From NCBI RefSeq assembly GCF_003751225.1, contig NZ_RJKE01000001.1, positions 5,084,001 through 5,148,000 of the forward strand: DNA of 64,000 nucleotides, given 5' to 3'. The DNA is from Actinocorallia herbida. GTDB taxonomy: Bacteria > Actinomycetota > Actinomycetes > Streptosporangiales > Streptosporangiaceae. Position 1 is the first letter of the stretch; every line of letters starts with the position of its first letter. The notes below the pieces were generated by a model that worked only from the letters and a program-made list of their open reading frames with translations, was not told where the DNA came from and made no database searches. Positions 34,293 through 43,393 of the stretch are shown here, piece after piece. The position numbers were made by a program, and so were the translations under genes.

Positions 34293-35504
34293 ATGACCGA
34301 AGTGTTCGACGCCGAGCGGGACTGGCCGAGAATCGTGCCCGGGCCGCTGGGGACCCCGCCGCCGGAGTGGGACCGGCGCCGGGAGCACGGACCGCTCGCA
34401 CCCGCCGCGATGCCGAGCGGCGACCGGGTGCCGCTGGCCGTCCGCTACGAGGACGTCCGGGCACTGCTGGCCTCGCCCGCGTGCAGCCGCAACCTGCGCC
34501 TGCCCGGACTGCCCAGGTTCGTCACCGGCATCGGCATCGACGACGACCCCGACTCACTCGTCAACCAGGACCCGCCCGAGCACACCCGCTTCCGGCGGAT
34601 CCTCCAGGGCACCTTCACCCCGCGGGCCGTCGAGCCGTGGCGCGAGCGCGTCGCGAAGATAGCCGACGACCTCCTCGACGGGCTGGACCCGGAGTTCGAC
34701 CTGGTCGAGGCGTACGCGGTACAGCTGCCCGGGCTCGTGATCTGCGCGCTGCTCGGCGTCCCGATCGAGATGTACGGCCAGTTCCGCACCTGGACCGACA
34801 TGTTCCTCAGCACCTCGAACCTCAACGAGCAGGACCGCCACCGCGGCTACACCGAGTTCATGGCCTACGCGGCCGAACTCGTCGCCGAGCACCGCGCGGC
34901 GCCGGGCAAGGACCTCATCGACCACCTCATCGCGGCCAGGGACGAGGGTGACCGGCTGACCGAGGGCGAACTCGTCAACACCGTCTTCTCCCTCATCACC
35001 GCGGGCCACGAGACCACCACCTCGATGATCGCCCGCGGCGCCTTCCGCCTCCTCGTCCACCCGGCCCAGTGGGCGGACCTCGTGGCCGACCCGTCCCTCG
35101 CCCAGACCGCCGTCGAGGAGATCCTCCGCTACGACGGCCCTCCGGCCAGCGCCTTCATGCGCCGCGTCACCCGCGACACCGACTTCCCCAGCGCCCCCCT
35201 CCCCGCGGGCACGGTCGTCATGCCGGACCTCAACGCCGCCAACCACGACCCGGCCGCCTTCCCCGACCCGGCCTCCTTCGACCTGCGCCGCTTCGCCGAC
35301 CACCCGCCGCACCCGCACGTGGCCTTCGGCTACGGCAACCACCGCTGCCTCGCCGCCGCCCTGGCCCGCATCGAACTCACCGAGGCCTTCCGCGCCCTGG
35401 CCCTCCATCGCCCCACCCTCCACCTGGCCGTCCCCCCCGAAGACATCCCCTGGACCGACGGCCTCACCTACCGCCCCCGCGCCCTCCCCGTCACGACGAC
35501 CTGA
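34293..35504 (+). CDS. Cytochrome P450
   Basis: 403 residues, a soluble bacterial P450. I-helix motif ITAGHETTTS (near 237), K-helix EEILR (near 281), heme ligand loop HVAFGYGNHRCLAAALAR with cysteine near 352, and the C-helix NQDPPEHTRFRR. It hydroxylates or epoxidises an unknown substrate using a ferredoxin supplied elsewhere. ATG 34293 has GGGAGG upstream. The frame is open far upstream to 31998, but the family starts here. Confidence 0.95.
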   Translation: MTEVFDAERDWPRIVPGPLGTPPPEWDRRREHGPLAPAAMPSGDRVPLAVRYEDVRALLASPACSRNLRLPGLPRFVTGIGIDDDPDSLVNQDPPEHTRFRRILQGTFTPRAVEPWRERVAKIADDLLDGLDPEFDLVEAYAVQLPGLVICALLGVPIEMYGQFRTWTDMFLSTSNLNEQDRHRGYTEFMAYAAELVAEHRAAPGKDLIDHLIAARDEGDRLTEGELVNTVFSLITAGHETTTSMIARGAFRLLVHPAQWADLVADPSLAQTAVEEILRYDGPPASAFMRRVTRDTDFPSAPLPAGTVVMPDLNAANHDPAAFPDPASFDLRRFADHPPHPHVAFGYGNHRCLAAALARIELTEAFRALALHRPTLHLAVPPEDIPWTDGLTYRPRALPVTTT

Positions 35505-35533
35505 CGCTCCCGTGCGCGCTCCAGGCCGGTGCC

Positions 35534-35860
35534 TCAGTCCTCGGCGGGTTCCCGGGTGAATCGGGTGGTGTCGCGGAGCCGGTCCAGTTGTTCCCAATGC
35601 CGGGCGATGCGTTCACGGCCGAGCGCGGTCAGCGCGAGGTTCGTGTTGGGCTTCTTGCGCACGAATCGCTTCTCGATCGTCACCAGGCCGGCTTCCTCCA
35701 GCCTGCTCAGGTGGCTGGACAGGTTTCCCTTCGTCAGCCGTGTCGCGCGCTGCAGGAAGATGAAGTCGGCGTCCTGCACCGAGGAGAGCACGGTCAGGAT
35801 CGCCAGTCGGCCGGGTTCGTGGATCAGCCGGTCCAGCACCAGATCGTCGTCGTCACCCAC
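35534..35860 (-). CDS. Winged-helix transcriptional regulator (MarR/ArsR-like)
   Basis: 108 residues: LDRLIHEPGRLAILTVLSS, then LTKGNLSSHLSRLEEAGLVTIEKRF, the classic recognition helix and wing of the short winged-helix family usually found next to a membrane protein gene. GTG 35860 overlaps the end of that upstream gene by eight bases, so both are translated together. It likely binds the palindrome at 36443-36457 upstream of the pair. Confidence 0.9.
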   Translation of the reverse strand: MGDDDDLVLDRLIHEPGRLAILTVLSSVQDADFIFLQRATRLTKGNLSSHLSRLEEAGLVTIEKRFVRKKPNTNLALTALGRERIARHWEQLDRLRDTTRFTREPAED

Positions 35861-36425
35861 GGTCCAGCCCCCCGGCGGGACCGAACTCGCGCCGCAGCGC
35901 GGCATGATCGAAGATCCCGCTCACCGCGATCGCCACGCCGGCGAGCAGCAGCCCGAGGTTGATCCGATGGTCGGCGTCGCCCCAGAACGGCAGGGCCCCG
36001 GCCACCCCGAGCGCAGCGCAGACCACCTTGTGGTGCGGCCGCAGCCCCATCCCGACGGCGTAGTGCGCCAGCAGGACCAGCGCGAACGCTATCGCGGTGA
36101 GGCTCACCGGCAGGTCGAGGTTCCAGTCCAGCAGCACCGCGCCGACCACGATCACCCCCACGGCGGCACCGGCGACGCCGGCGCGCACCTGTGCGCGGGC
36201 GGACGGTGAGACCCGTCCGTAGTTCTGCCGGTAGAACCGGCTGATGCCCAGATAGGCCGTCGCCGCCAGGGCCACCCCCGCCGGGAACACCCAGACGCGG
36301 CCCAGCGGCCCCCACTCCAGGTTTCCCAGCGCGGACAGGACGAACAGCACGCCGACCGGGATCGAGTGCAGCCCCCTCAGATAGGAGTAGTTCGCCGCCG
36401 CCGACTCCAGGTTCCGTCGCTCCAT
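35853..36425 (-). CDS. Multi-pass membrane protein paired with the winged-helix regulator
   Basis: 190 residues with about five hydrophobic segments (IPVGVLFVLSALGNLEW, VFPAGVALAATAYLGIS, GVAGAAVGVIVVGAVLLDW, LTAIAFALVLLAHYAVGMG, LGLLLAGVAIAVSGIF). The family is regularly encoded with a small winged-helix regulator; its function is unknown. ATG 36425 has GGGGGTG upstream. It ends inside the regulator start codon region. Confidence 0.8.
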   Translation of the reverse strand: MERRNLESAAANYSYLRGLHSIPVGVLFVLSALGNLEWGPLGRVWVFPAGVALAATAYLGISRFYRQNYGRVSPSARAQVRAGVAGAAVGVIVVGAVLLDWNLDLPVSLTAIAFALVLLAHYAVGMGLRPHHKVVCAALGVAGALPFWGDADHRINLGLLLAGVAIAVSGIFDHAALRREFGPAGGLDRG

Positions 36426-36442
36426 CGAGCACCCCCAGACTA

Positions 36443-36457
36443 GTTTGTGCGACAAAC
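36443..36457 (+). promoter_or_regulatory. Operator palindrome GTTTGT-GCG-ACAAAC
   Basis: A 15-bp inverted repeat with perfect six-base arms, 18 bases upstream of the membrane-protein start. Sites of the form TTTGT-N3-ACAAA are typical of autoregulated winged-helix genes, so the regulator at 35534 is the natural ligand. Confidence 0.65.
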
Positions 36458-36540
36458 CTAACTCCAGGTCCCCGCTCCGTCAACCACCGCACGGCTCCGA
36501 TGCGGTCGAGTCGGGTCGAACGCCGAACGGCCAGCTCCGG

Positions 36541-36562
36541 TCAATCACCGTTTCAATCACCG
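36541..36562 (+). repeat. Short direct repeat upstream of the SDR gene
   Basis: TCAATCACCG occurs at 36541-36550 and 36553-36562, a 12-base period, 26 bases before the SDR start. It may be a regulator site or a chance tandem. Confidence 0.4.
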
Positions 36563-36587
36563 ATGGACATCGGTACGCTCCCGGGCC

Positions 36588-37403
36588 ATGACGACATCCC
36601 CAGTGGTGGTGCTCACCGGCGCGTCCGGCGGTATCGGCGGCGAGACCGCGCGGCGGCTGGTCCGGGAAGGCGCCTCGGTGGCCCTGCTGGACCGCGACTC
36701 CACACGGCTCGCCGCGCTGGCCGCGGAACTCGGCGACCGGGCGGAGCCCTACGAGGTGGACGTGACCGACCCGGCGTCCTTGGCCGAGGTGATGCGGCGG
36801 ATCATCGACCGGTTCGGCGGCATCGACGTCCTGATCGCCAACGCCGGCATCAGCGGTCCTCGCGCCACCGTCGCCGCGATCGAGCCCGAGGCGTTCGAAC
36901 GCGTCGTGGAGATCAACCTCCTGGGCGTCTGGCGCACGGTCCGCGCGGCGCTGCCGCACGTCATGGAACGGCGCGGCCACATCCTCCTGACCTGTTCGCT
37001 GGCCGCCGCCATACCCTGCCCCACCCTCGCTGCCTACGGCGCGACCAAGGCCGCGGTCGAGTCCTTCGGCCGCGCCCTGCGCATCGAGCTCGCGCGGACG
37101 GGCACCTCCGTCGGCCTCGCCTACTTCGGCGCCGTCGACACCCCGCTGGTCCGCGGCCTCATCACCCGTCCCGACCTCGCCGACGGCAGCGCCAAGATGC
37201 CCAAGGTCATCGGCGCCCCCATCGCCCCGTCCCGCGCCGCCCGAGCCATCGTCACAGGCGTCCGCCGCCGCTCCCGCTCCGTCCACGCCCCCTGGTGGGT
37301 CCCCGCCCTCCTCGCCCTCCGCGTCCCCCTCTCCTGGGCCGACCGCCTGGCCGCGGCCTTCCCTCCGCTGACCAGGCTCATCCACGGCCCAGCCCCCCGC
37401 TGA
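36588..37403 (+). CDS. Short-chain dehydrogenase/reductase
   Basis: 271 residues. Cofactor motif TGASGGIG (residues 10-17), NAG motif LIANAGIS (near 84), catalytic serine in LTCSLAAAI and the YGATKAA motif (Y and K near 150/154). It should oxidise or reduce a hydroxyl/carbonyl with NAD(P)(H). A C-terminal tail with HAPWWVPALLALRVPL could touch the membrane, as in related SDRs. ATG 36588 has no strong ribosome site. A small hairpin (CAAGCC/GGCTTG, 37434-37451) follows it. Confidence 0.9.
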   Translation: MTTSPVVVLTGASGGIGGETARRLVREGASVALLDRDSTRLAALAAELGDRAEPYEVDVTDPASLAEVMRRIIDRFGGIDVLIANAGISGPRATVAAIEPEAFERVVEINLLGVWRTVRAALPHVMERRGHILLTCSLAAAIPCPTLAAYGATKAAVESFGRALRIELARTGTSVGLAYFGAVDTPLVRGLITRPDLADGSAKMPKVIGAPIAPSRAARAIVTGVRRRSRSVHAPWWVPALLALRVPLSWADRLAAAFPPLTRLIHGPAPR

Positions 37404-37433
37404 GCCGTTCGAGTGCCTTCTGCGCATAGGACG

Positions 37434-37451
37434 CCAAGCCCTGACAGGCTT
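37434..37451 (+). terminator. Possible terminator hairpin after the SDR gene
   Basis: CAAGCC (37434-37439) pairs with GGCTTG (37446-37451) around CTGACA. Only six base pairs and no T-tract, so support is weak. Confidence 0.3.
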
Positions 37452-37477
37452 GCCAGCCGGGGAAAGCGACGGACATC

Positions 37478-37822
37478 ATGATCGTCATGCGCTTCACAAC
37501 GGAACCGAACACCGAGCACACCTTCGTCCTACCGCTGCGGGACGCCGAGGTGATCGTGGCGGCGCTGCGGACGGCGCTGGCCGACGCCTCGGCGCAGGAC
37601 CGCCCCGGACTGGAGCGCGCCGTGGCACTCGCCGAGAACGTCGCCGCCCAGACCGACGCCCAGGTCCGAGCCCGCTGGGTCCGCGCCCGCCTGGCCTCCA
37701 CCGGTTTCACCGGCGACCTCGCCTCGGTCGCCGCGGTGAAGGCCCTCCGCAAGGCCGAGCCCACCCTGAGCCTCCTGGCCGCCGCCGAACTCCAGAAGGA
37801 CGCGGTCGCCCACCCGGAGTGA
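37478..37822 (+). CDS. Hypothetical protein
   Basis: 114 residues, soluble, mostly helical after a short beta start (IVMRFTTEPNTEHTFVLPL). I do not recognise it. The coding frame is supported by high third-position GC and by position between two same-strand genes, 74 and 61 bases away. ATG 37478 is used; an in-frame ATG at 37487 is an alternative. Confidence 0.6.
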   Translation: MIVMRFTTEPNTEHTFVLPLRDAEVIVAALRTALADASAQDRPGLERAVALAENVAAQTDAQVRARWVRARLASTGFTGDLASVAAVKALRKAEPTLSLLAAAELQKDAVAHPE

Positions 37823-37883
37823 TCCGCGAGATCGCCGCCACCGCGTCCGGACTCCGACCGGCCGCCTTGAAGGATGAGGTGAC

Positions 37884-38762
37884 ATGACGGTCACCCTGCG
37901 CCGATACGAGGGCCCGCAGGATCTGCGGGCCATGCAGGGGCTGACGCAGCGGGTCTGGTCGCGGGCGAGTCCGCACCATGTCGGCGATCTGGCCTGGGGG
38001 CGGTTCATGTTCCCGGTCGAGGACGCCGACTGGCCGATCGCGCTGTGGGAGTCCGGCGGGCACGTCGTCGCCTGGGGGTGGGCGCAGTTCCCCGACGATC
38101 TGCGGATGCAGGTCGATCCGGGGCGTCCAGGGCTCATCGAGGAGGTCCTCGACTGGTTCGACGACCTCGCGGACGGCGGTCCGCGCGAGATCAGCCCGCT
38201 CGACTCCGAGCACGAGGTGCGCGCCGCCCTGCTCCGCCGCGGCTACCTGCCCGCCGACGACGACGCCCCGTTCTTCGCCCTGCACGAGCGGGACCTGGAC
38301 GGTCTTCCCGAGCCCGTCCTCCCCGAGGGGTTCACCGCCCGCGCCGTCCGCGGCGAAGCGGACCTGGACCGGCGGGTCGCCGTGCACCGGGCGTCGTGGA
38401 ACTCCGTCCGCGTCACCGAGGGCTCCTACCGGGTGCTCATGTCCGCCTGGCCTTACCGCGCCGACCTGGACTGGATCGCCGAGGCGCCCGACGGGCGGTT
38501 CGCCGGCTCCTGCCTGATCTGGTACGACGACGTCCTGCGGGTCGGCCTGATCGAGCCCGTCGGCACCGATCCGGACTTCCGGCGCCGCGGCGTCTCACGC
38601 GCCGTCTGCCTCGCCGCGCTGCACGCCCTGCGTGACGCGGGCGCCGAACGCGCCGTCGTCGGACCCCGCGGCGACGCCGCCTACCCCGTCCCCCAGGCCC
38701 TCTACCGCCACCTCGGTTTCCGCCCCTACGCCCGTACCCGCACCCACCGCCTCACCCCCTGA
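37884..38762 (+). CDS. GNAT-family N-acetyltransferase with two GNAT-like halves
   Basis: 292 residues. The C-terminal half has the acetyl-CoA loop PDFRRRGVSRAVCLAAL (near 230) and the terminal ALYRHLGFRPYARTRTH. The N-terminal half (residues 1-130) is a degenerate GNAT-like copy with MQGLTQRVWS and ALLRRGYLPADDDAPFF. Tandem GNATs of this size acetylate amines on small molecules or proteins. ATG 37884 has GGATGAGG upstream. No neighbour hints at the substrate. Confidence 0.85.
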   Translation: MTVTLRRYEGPQDLRAMQGLTQRVWSRASPHHVGDLAWGRFMFPVEDADWPIALWESGGHVVAWGWAQFPDDLRMQVDPGRPGLIEEVLDWFDDLADGGPREISPLDSEHEVRAALLRRGYLPADDDAPFFALHERDLDGLPEPVLPEGFTARAVRGEADLDRRVAVHRASWNSVRVTEGSYRVLMSAWPYRADLDWIAEAPDGRFAGSCLIWYDDVLRVGLIEPVGTDPDFRRRGVSRAVCLAALHALRDAGAERAVVGPRGDAAYPVPQALYRHLGFRPYARTRTHRLTP

Positions 38763-39089
38763 CCGCCCTGAGTCGGCCATCGGGATTCTCCTTGCAATAG
38801 GGCCCGGCGGGCTCCTCCAGACCAGCCGTCGCCAGAGCCTTCGAGAAGTCCCAGGAAAGCAGACATATACATAAATCCCTGAGGTCCATAATACCTAATT
38901 AGACCTTTCGGGATGGCCACCGATACCACCGACCGCCTGCCGCGGCCAAGGGCTTCATTCACGACCCGCTAATGCGAGAAGGAGGCCGACCGCGCGGCAC
39001 CTCAGCTGTTTGTAGCGCCTGGCCGGGTTGGTGATTTTCAGGCAGAATGCCAGGTGCCGGCGCTTATACAAAACAGGATGGGTCGCGAC
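38763..39089. other. Intergenic stretch with AT-rich promoter-like island
   Basis: No gene. Around 38865-38925 the sequence turns sharply AT-rich (ATATACATAAAT, CATAATACCTAATTAG), very unlike the surroundings. It has several possible -10 boxes (TAATAC, TAATTA) and an imperfect GGTC...GACC inverted arrangement. It probably holds the promoter of the methyltransferase at 39090. Confidence 0.5.
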
Positions 39090-39920
39090 ATGGCGGATGA
39101 ATCAGCAGAGTTCTTCTCCACTACCGAAAAGGACCTCTACGGCGGCATCGATACCTCGGTGCCGCACTCGGCCCGGATCTGGAACTACTGGCTGGGCGGC
39201 AAGGACAACTTCCCCGTCGACCGCACGGCCGGCGACGCCTACGTCGCGGTCTTCCCCGGCATCGTCGACATAGCCCGGCTCTCCCGCCGGTTCCTCGCCC
39301 GCGCCGTCCGGTACCTCGCCGAGGAGGAGGGCGTCCGGCAGTTCCTCGACATCGGCACCGGCCTGCCCACCGTCGACAACACCCATGAGGTGGCCCAGCG
39401 CTGCGCGCCCGAGGCGAAGATCGTCTACGTCGACAACGACCCCCTCGTGCTCACCCACGCGCACGCCCTGCTCACCGGCCGGCCCGACGGCGTCACCGCC
39501 TACGTCGAGGCCGACCTCCACGACCCCGAGACGATCCTCGAGCGCGCCGCCGAGACCCTCGACCTCGACCGGCCCGTCGCCCTCATGCTCATGGAGATCC
39601 TCGGCCACGTCCCCGACGACGCCCAGGCCCAGGACATCATCCGGCGGCTCCTGGCCCGCCTCTCCCCCGGAAGCTTCCTCGTCATCGCCGACGGCACCGA
39701 CACCATCCCCGAGACCCTCGGCACCGCCCAATCCGAATACGACGAAGGCGGCTCCGACCCCTACGAACTCCGCGGCCCCGACCGCATCCTCCCCTTCTTC
39801 GCCACCCTCGACCTCCTGCCCCCCGGCCTCGTCCCCTGCCCCCGATGGCGCCCCGAACTCCCCGCCCTCACCCCCGCCGCACCCGTCCAGCCCCTGGGCG
39901 CCATAGCCCGCAAACCCTGA
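39090..39920 (+). CDS. DUF574-type SAM-dependent methyltransferase
   Basis: 276 residues. Family signatures are DTSVPHSARIWNYWLGGKDNF near the start, FLDIGTGLPTVDNTHEVAQ (SAM motif I), IVYVDNDPLVLTHAHALL and the late GPDRILPFFATLDLLPPGL. These actinobacterial proteins bind SAM; their substrates are unknown and they are often near DUF397/XRE genes. ATG 39090 has AGGATGG eight bases upstream; ATG 39078 is in frame but its purine run is too close. Confidence 0.9.
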   Translation: MADESAEFFSTTEKDLYGGIDTSVPHSARIWNYWLGGKDNFPVDRTAGDAYVAVFPGIVDIARLSRRFLARAVRYLAEEEGVRQFLDIGTGLPTVDNTHEVAQRCAPEAKIVYVDNDPLVLTHAHALLTGRPDGVTAYVEADLHDPETILERAAETLDLDRPVALMLMEILGHVPDDAQAQDIIRRLLARLSPGSFLVIADGTDTIPETLGTAQSEYDEGGSDPYELRGPDRILPFFATLDLLPPGLVPCPRWRPELPALTPAAPVQPLGAIARKP

Positions 39921-40287
39921 GTCGGGACCCCGTACCCGACTCTTCACCTGATCCCGTCCGCTTCCTTCGAGTTCGGCCGACGGCCCACCGAAGGGCGCTT
40001 CCTCGCCGCGCCGACAACGGCCGGCACCGGGTGATTCAGGCGGACCAGAGCATCCGCCCACTCGGCGCGCTTCATGGCGGATGGGCGTTTTCATAGCTTT
40101 TGTGATGGTTTGTTCAGGTCGAGGGGTCGGTGATGGCGTCGCGGGGAGCGCGTGAGCCCTTATGCGAAGTCGGCGGCCGTGCGGCGGCGGATCCTCAGGT
40201 GGGACGGGGAGGCTGGAACGTGCAAAATGTCGGAGATGCGGAAGTCTCCGCAGTCAGGGCAGGCCACTGCCGTCTTTGGAGGTTTCT
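39921..40287. other. Intergenic stretch without a gene
   Basis: 367 bases. Reading frames crossing it have no ribosome sites or recognisable product. The right end carries the GGAGG of the esterase gene. No structured RNA or repeat noticed. Confidence 0.4.
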
Positions 40288-41457
40288 GTGCCCTTCGGGT
40301 ATCTGTTCACTGTGGGGATCGTGGCGATCGGCACGTGGTTCGCGCTACGGCCGGTGCCGTTCGAACGGCCGCTCGGCCGTCCGACCTACTACTTCGGCCT
40401 GGCCGCCAACGAACTGCCGTTCGCGGCCTTCTTCTGGATGCTGCTGCTCCCGACGGTGCTGGCGATCGCCGACGGCGACATCGACTCGGCGGGCGGCTGG
40501 GCGATCGTCGCCCTGGCCGCGGCGACCTCGATCGGGCTCGCGGTCATCGCCTACCGCGCGATCGGTGAGCGGGCCAGGATCGAGCGCGCCATGGCCGAAG
40601 GGCTGGGCGCGGACTGGCGCGCCGCCATCGACGCCGACCTGGCCCGAGGTCTGCGCCGCCGCCTTCCCCTGGCCCGGATCCTGTTCCTGCCCATCGTCAA
40701 GCGCCGCCTTGACGTCCGGCGCGTGGCCGATCTCGCCTACGGCGACGCGGGCCGTCGCAACCTGCTCGACCTCTACCACCACCGCTCGCGCCCGTCCGGC
40801 GCGCCCGTGATGATCCACCTGCACGGAGGCGGCTACTCCGGCGGCCACAAGAACAGCCAGTCGCTGCCCCTGCTCTACCACCTCGCCTCCCAGGGATGGG
40901 TGTGCGTCAGCGCCAACTACCGGCTGCGGCCCGAGGCCCAGCACCCGGACCACCTGATCGACCTCAAGAAGGTCATCGCCTGGGTGCGCGAGCACGCCGC
41001 CGAGTACGGCGCCGACGCCTCGACCCTTTTCGTCGCGGGCAGTTCGGCCGGCGGGCACATGGCGGCGCTGGCCGCGCTCACCCAGAACGACCCCGCCTTC
41101 CAGCCGGGCTTCGAGGACGCCGACACCTCCGTGACCGGCGCCATCTACATGAACGGCTGGTACGGCGTCTACTTCGGCCAGGGCCCCGAGTCCTCGCCGC
41201 TGGACCTCATCACTCCGGACGCGCCGCCGTTCCTCGTCGCCCACGGCGATCTCGACCCGCAGGTGCCCGTGGCCGACGCCCGGCGCTTCGCCGACCGGCT
41301 GCGCCGGACCTCGGCCTCCCCCGTCGTCTACGCCGAGCTGCGCGGCGGGAACCATGCCTTCGACCTGTACCACTCGGTCCGTTTCGAGGCACTCGTCGAC
41401 GCGATCGAGGGCTTCACCGCCTGGGTGAGATCACGGGAGCGAACGCTCAAGCCTTAG
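40288..41457 (+). CDS. Membrane-anchored alpha/beta hydrolase (HSL-type esterase)
   Basis: 389 residues from GTG 40288 (GGAGG six bases upstream). Two N-terminal membrane segments (about 1-20 and 40-85) precede a hormone-sensitive-lipase-type esterase: oxyanion motif HLHGGGYSGG (near 177), nucleophile GSSAGGHMA (near 251), acid in HGDLDPQVP and histidine in GGNHAFD. It should hydrolyse ester bonds of lipids or small esters at the membrane. Stands alone. Confidence 0.88.
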   Translation: MPFGYLFTVGIVAIGTWFALRPVPFERPLGRPTYYFGLAANELPFAAFFWMLLLPTVLAIADGDIDSAGGWAIVALAAATSIGLAVIAYRAIGERARIERAMAEGLGADWRAAIDADLARGLRRRLPLARILFLPIVKRRLDVRRVADLAYGDAGRRNLLDLYHHRSRPSGAPVMIHLHGGGYSGGHKNSQSLPLLYHLASQGWVCVSANYRLRPEAQHPDHLIDLKKVIAWVREHAAEYGADASTLFVAGSSAGGHMAALAALTQNDPAFQPGFEDADTSVTGAIYMNGWYGVYFGQGPESSPLDLITPDAPPFLVAHGDLDPQVPVADARRFADRLRRTSASPVVYAELRGGNHAFDLYHSVRFEALVDAIEGFTAWVRSRERTLKP

Positions 41458-41633
41458 CAATCCCGATCCCGACGCCCCGGCCACCTCGGCGGACCACGCA
41501 GGACCGTCCTGGAGGCCGTCTCTCGGGAGGGTTTTCTGATTCCGTTGCTCGGGGGTGTCGAATCGCGCCGGTCCCGTTCGACCTCAGGGTGAGAGACCGG
41601 CAACGGCCGGTCGCCGAACACCGGAGGCCCACG

Positions 41634-42029
41634 ATGTCCGACACCGCCACCGCTCCCGTCAAGCCACTGATCACCCACGGCCTGGTCGCCGCCGCGATCG
41701 CCGCCGCGGCGACCTCGGCCGTCGCCGCGGCGGGCGAGTTCGCCGGGATCAGCCTCGAAGTCGGCGGCGAACCGATCCCGGTGCCCGGGTTCGCCACGCT
41801 GACCGCCGTCTTCTCCGTGGTGGGCCTGCTGCTGGCCCTGGCCCTGGCCCGCTGGGTCCGCCGCCCCCGCACGGCCTTCGTCCGCACCACGATCGTCCTC
41901 ACCGCGCTGTCCCTGGTCCCCGACGTCATCGCCGACGCGTCCACGCCCACGAAGCTCCTGCTGATGGCGACGCACCTCGTCGCCGCCGCGATCGTGATCC
42001 CGTCCCTCGCCCGCCGCCTGCCCACCTGA
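41634..42029 (+). CDS. DUF6069 membrane protein
   Basis: 131 residues with four hydrophobic segments (LVAAAIAAAATSAVAAAGEF, TLTAVFSVVGLLLALALARW, TTIVLTALSLVPDVIA, LLMATHLVAAAIVIPSLA). Pattern and length fit DUF6069, function unknown. ATG 41634 follows CCGGAGG by seven bases. Confidence 0.8.
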   Translation: MSDTATAPVKPLITHGLVAAAIAAAATSAVAAAGEFAGISLEVGGEPIPVPGFATLTAVFSVVGLLLALALARWVRRPRTAFVRTTIVLTALSLVPDVIADASTPTKLLLMATHLVAAAIVIPSLARRLPT

Positions 42030-42189
42030 CCCGCACCGTGGACTTCGAGGTGGGCGGCCTCCAGGACCCGGCGACGATCGGCGTCACCGAGCACCGGCAC
42101 GAGGACTTCACCCTCGCCACCCAGGACGACGACAAAGCCTTCGGATATGCCGTGCCGGCACCCGGCCGTGTGGTTCTGCGGAGCGGGGT

Positions 42190-43161
42190 CTAGGGGACGG
42201 CGTCACCGGAGGCGCGTCCGGTGGTCAGGGCGGTGATGGAGTCGCGAATGTCGGTGAGGGCGGGGTGGTCGGGACCGTGGACGTGCTCCCAGAGGGGCAG
42301 GAGGGTTCGCCATAGGTCGGCGGCTCGGGGGACGTCTCCGGAGAGGGCGGTCCAATGGGCCTGTTCGGCGCGGGTGTCCAGGACCTCGGGGTGGTCGGGG
42401 CCCAGGAAGACGATCCGGTCGGCGAGGAGGGGTTCGAGCAGCGCCAGGACGGCGCGGGGGTCCTCGGTCTGCGCGGTCCAGTAGAGGAGGTGGGTGCGGG
42501 TGAGCAGGGTGGTGGGATGGCCGGGGCCCTGCGTCCGGATCTGATCGGCGAGCAGGTCGTGCAGGAGTTCCAGGGCGGGAGCCGGGCCGTGGAGTTCGCC
42601 GGTCCAGCCCGCGATGGACGACCTGGTGTCCAGCACGTCGGGGTCGTCGGGGCCCAGGATCCGGGTCTGGTCGGGCAGCAGGGCGTGGAACAGGGCGAGG
42701 GCTTCGGAGATGTCGCCGGTCTCGGCGGTCCAGAGGGCGAGGGCGCTTCGGCTGGTCAAGGTGTCGGGGTGGTCGGGGCCCAGCACGCCGGTCTGGTCGG
42801 GGAGCAGGGCGGCGAACAGGTCGCGGGCCCGCGCTCCGTCGCCCGACTCGCCCGTCCAGTAGGCGAGGTTGCCGCGGGTGGTCAGCGTCCACGTGCTCCG
42901 CGGCCCCAGCCGGCGGATCTTTTCGGGCAGCAGGGTCTGAAGGAGGTCCCTTGCCCGGTGCGGCGCGCCCTCCTTCCCGACGGCGTCGGCGATCTTCGCG
43001 ACGGCGTTCAACATCCCGACCGGATGGGGACTGCCGGTGTTCAGCACGGCCCCGGCTTCCAGGGCGCACGCCACCTCCGAGGGGGTGACGCCGAAGCGTT
43101 CGTACAGTTCGGCGAGCTCGGCGGGGCCGGGCCGGACGCCGCAGGCCGTCTGATCGCGCAT
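42190..43161 (-). CDS. Tetratricopeptide repeat protein (kinesin-light-chain type)
   Basis: 323 residues. Five repeats are built on LLPDQTxxLGPDHPDTLxTRxxLAxWTGExGD, at roughly 47-residue spacing from residue 70 on. Such TPRs mediate protein-protein contacts in actinobacterial regulators. The N-terminal 60 residues have no catalytic domain that I can name. ATG 43161 has GGAGG upstream. Convergent with DUF6069. Confidence 0.85.
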   Translation of the reverse strand: MRDQTACGVRPGPAELAELYERFGVTPSEVACALEAGAVLNTGSPHPVGMLNAVAKIADAVGKEGAPHRARDLLQTLLPEKIRRLGPRSTWTLTTRGNLAYWTGESGDGARARDLFAALLPDQTGVLGPDHPDTLTSRSALALWTAETGDISEALALFHALLPDQTRILGPDDPDVLDTRSSIAGWTGELHGPAPALELLHDLLADQIRTQGPGHPTTLLTRTHLLYWTAQTEDPRAVLALLEPLLADRIVFLGPDHPEVLDTRAEQAHWTALSGDVPRAADLWRTLLPLWEHVHGPDHPALTDIRDSITALTTGRASGDAVP

Positions 43162-43393
43162 ACGGATCCTCCGCGGGCATGGGCGGGCGGGGCGGAACGG
43201 ACCCTGAGATCCTATTCACGGACGGTGCCCCGCCTGAAGGTCATCGTCCGGGGCCGGTCCGACGAGGCCGGGCCTCAGCTCCATTCCGTCATCGCCCTCA
43301 GCCGCCCCTCGGGGCTCCACCAGGCAGCCGCCCGAAGGGCCCGTGGTCGTTCCAGGGACGCCGTGCACGACATCTCGCCTGCGCGAACGGTCG

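Noticed and set aside
31998-35504. A real HATPase-P450 fusion protein
   Set aside because: The middle 700 codons are shadow-like Arg/Pro-rich sequence opposite or out of frame with real genes, and the P450 has its own start and ribosome site.
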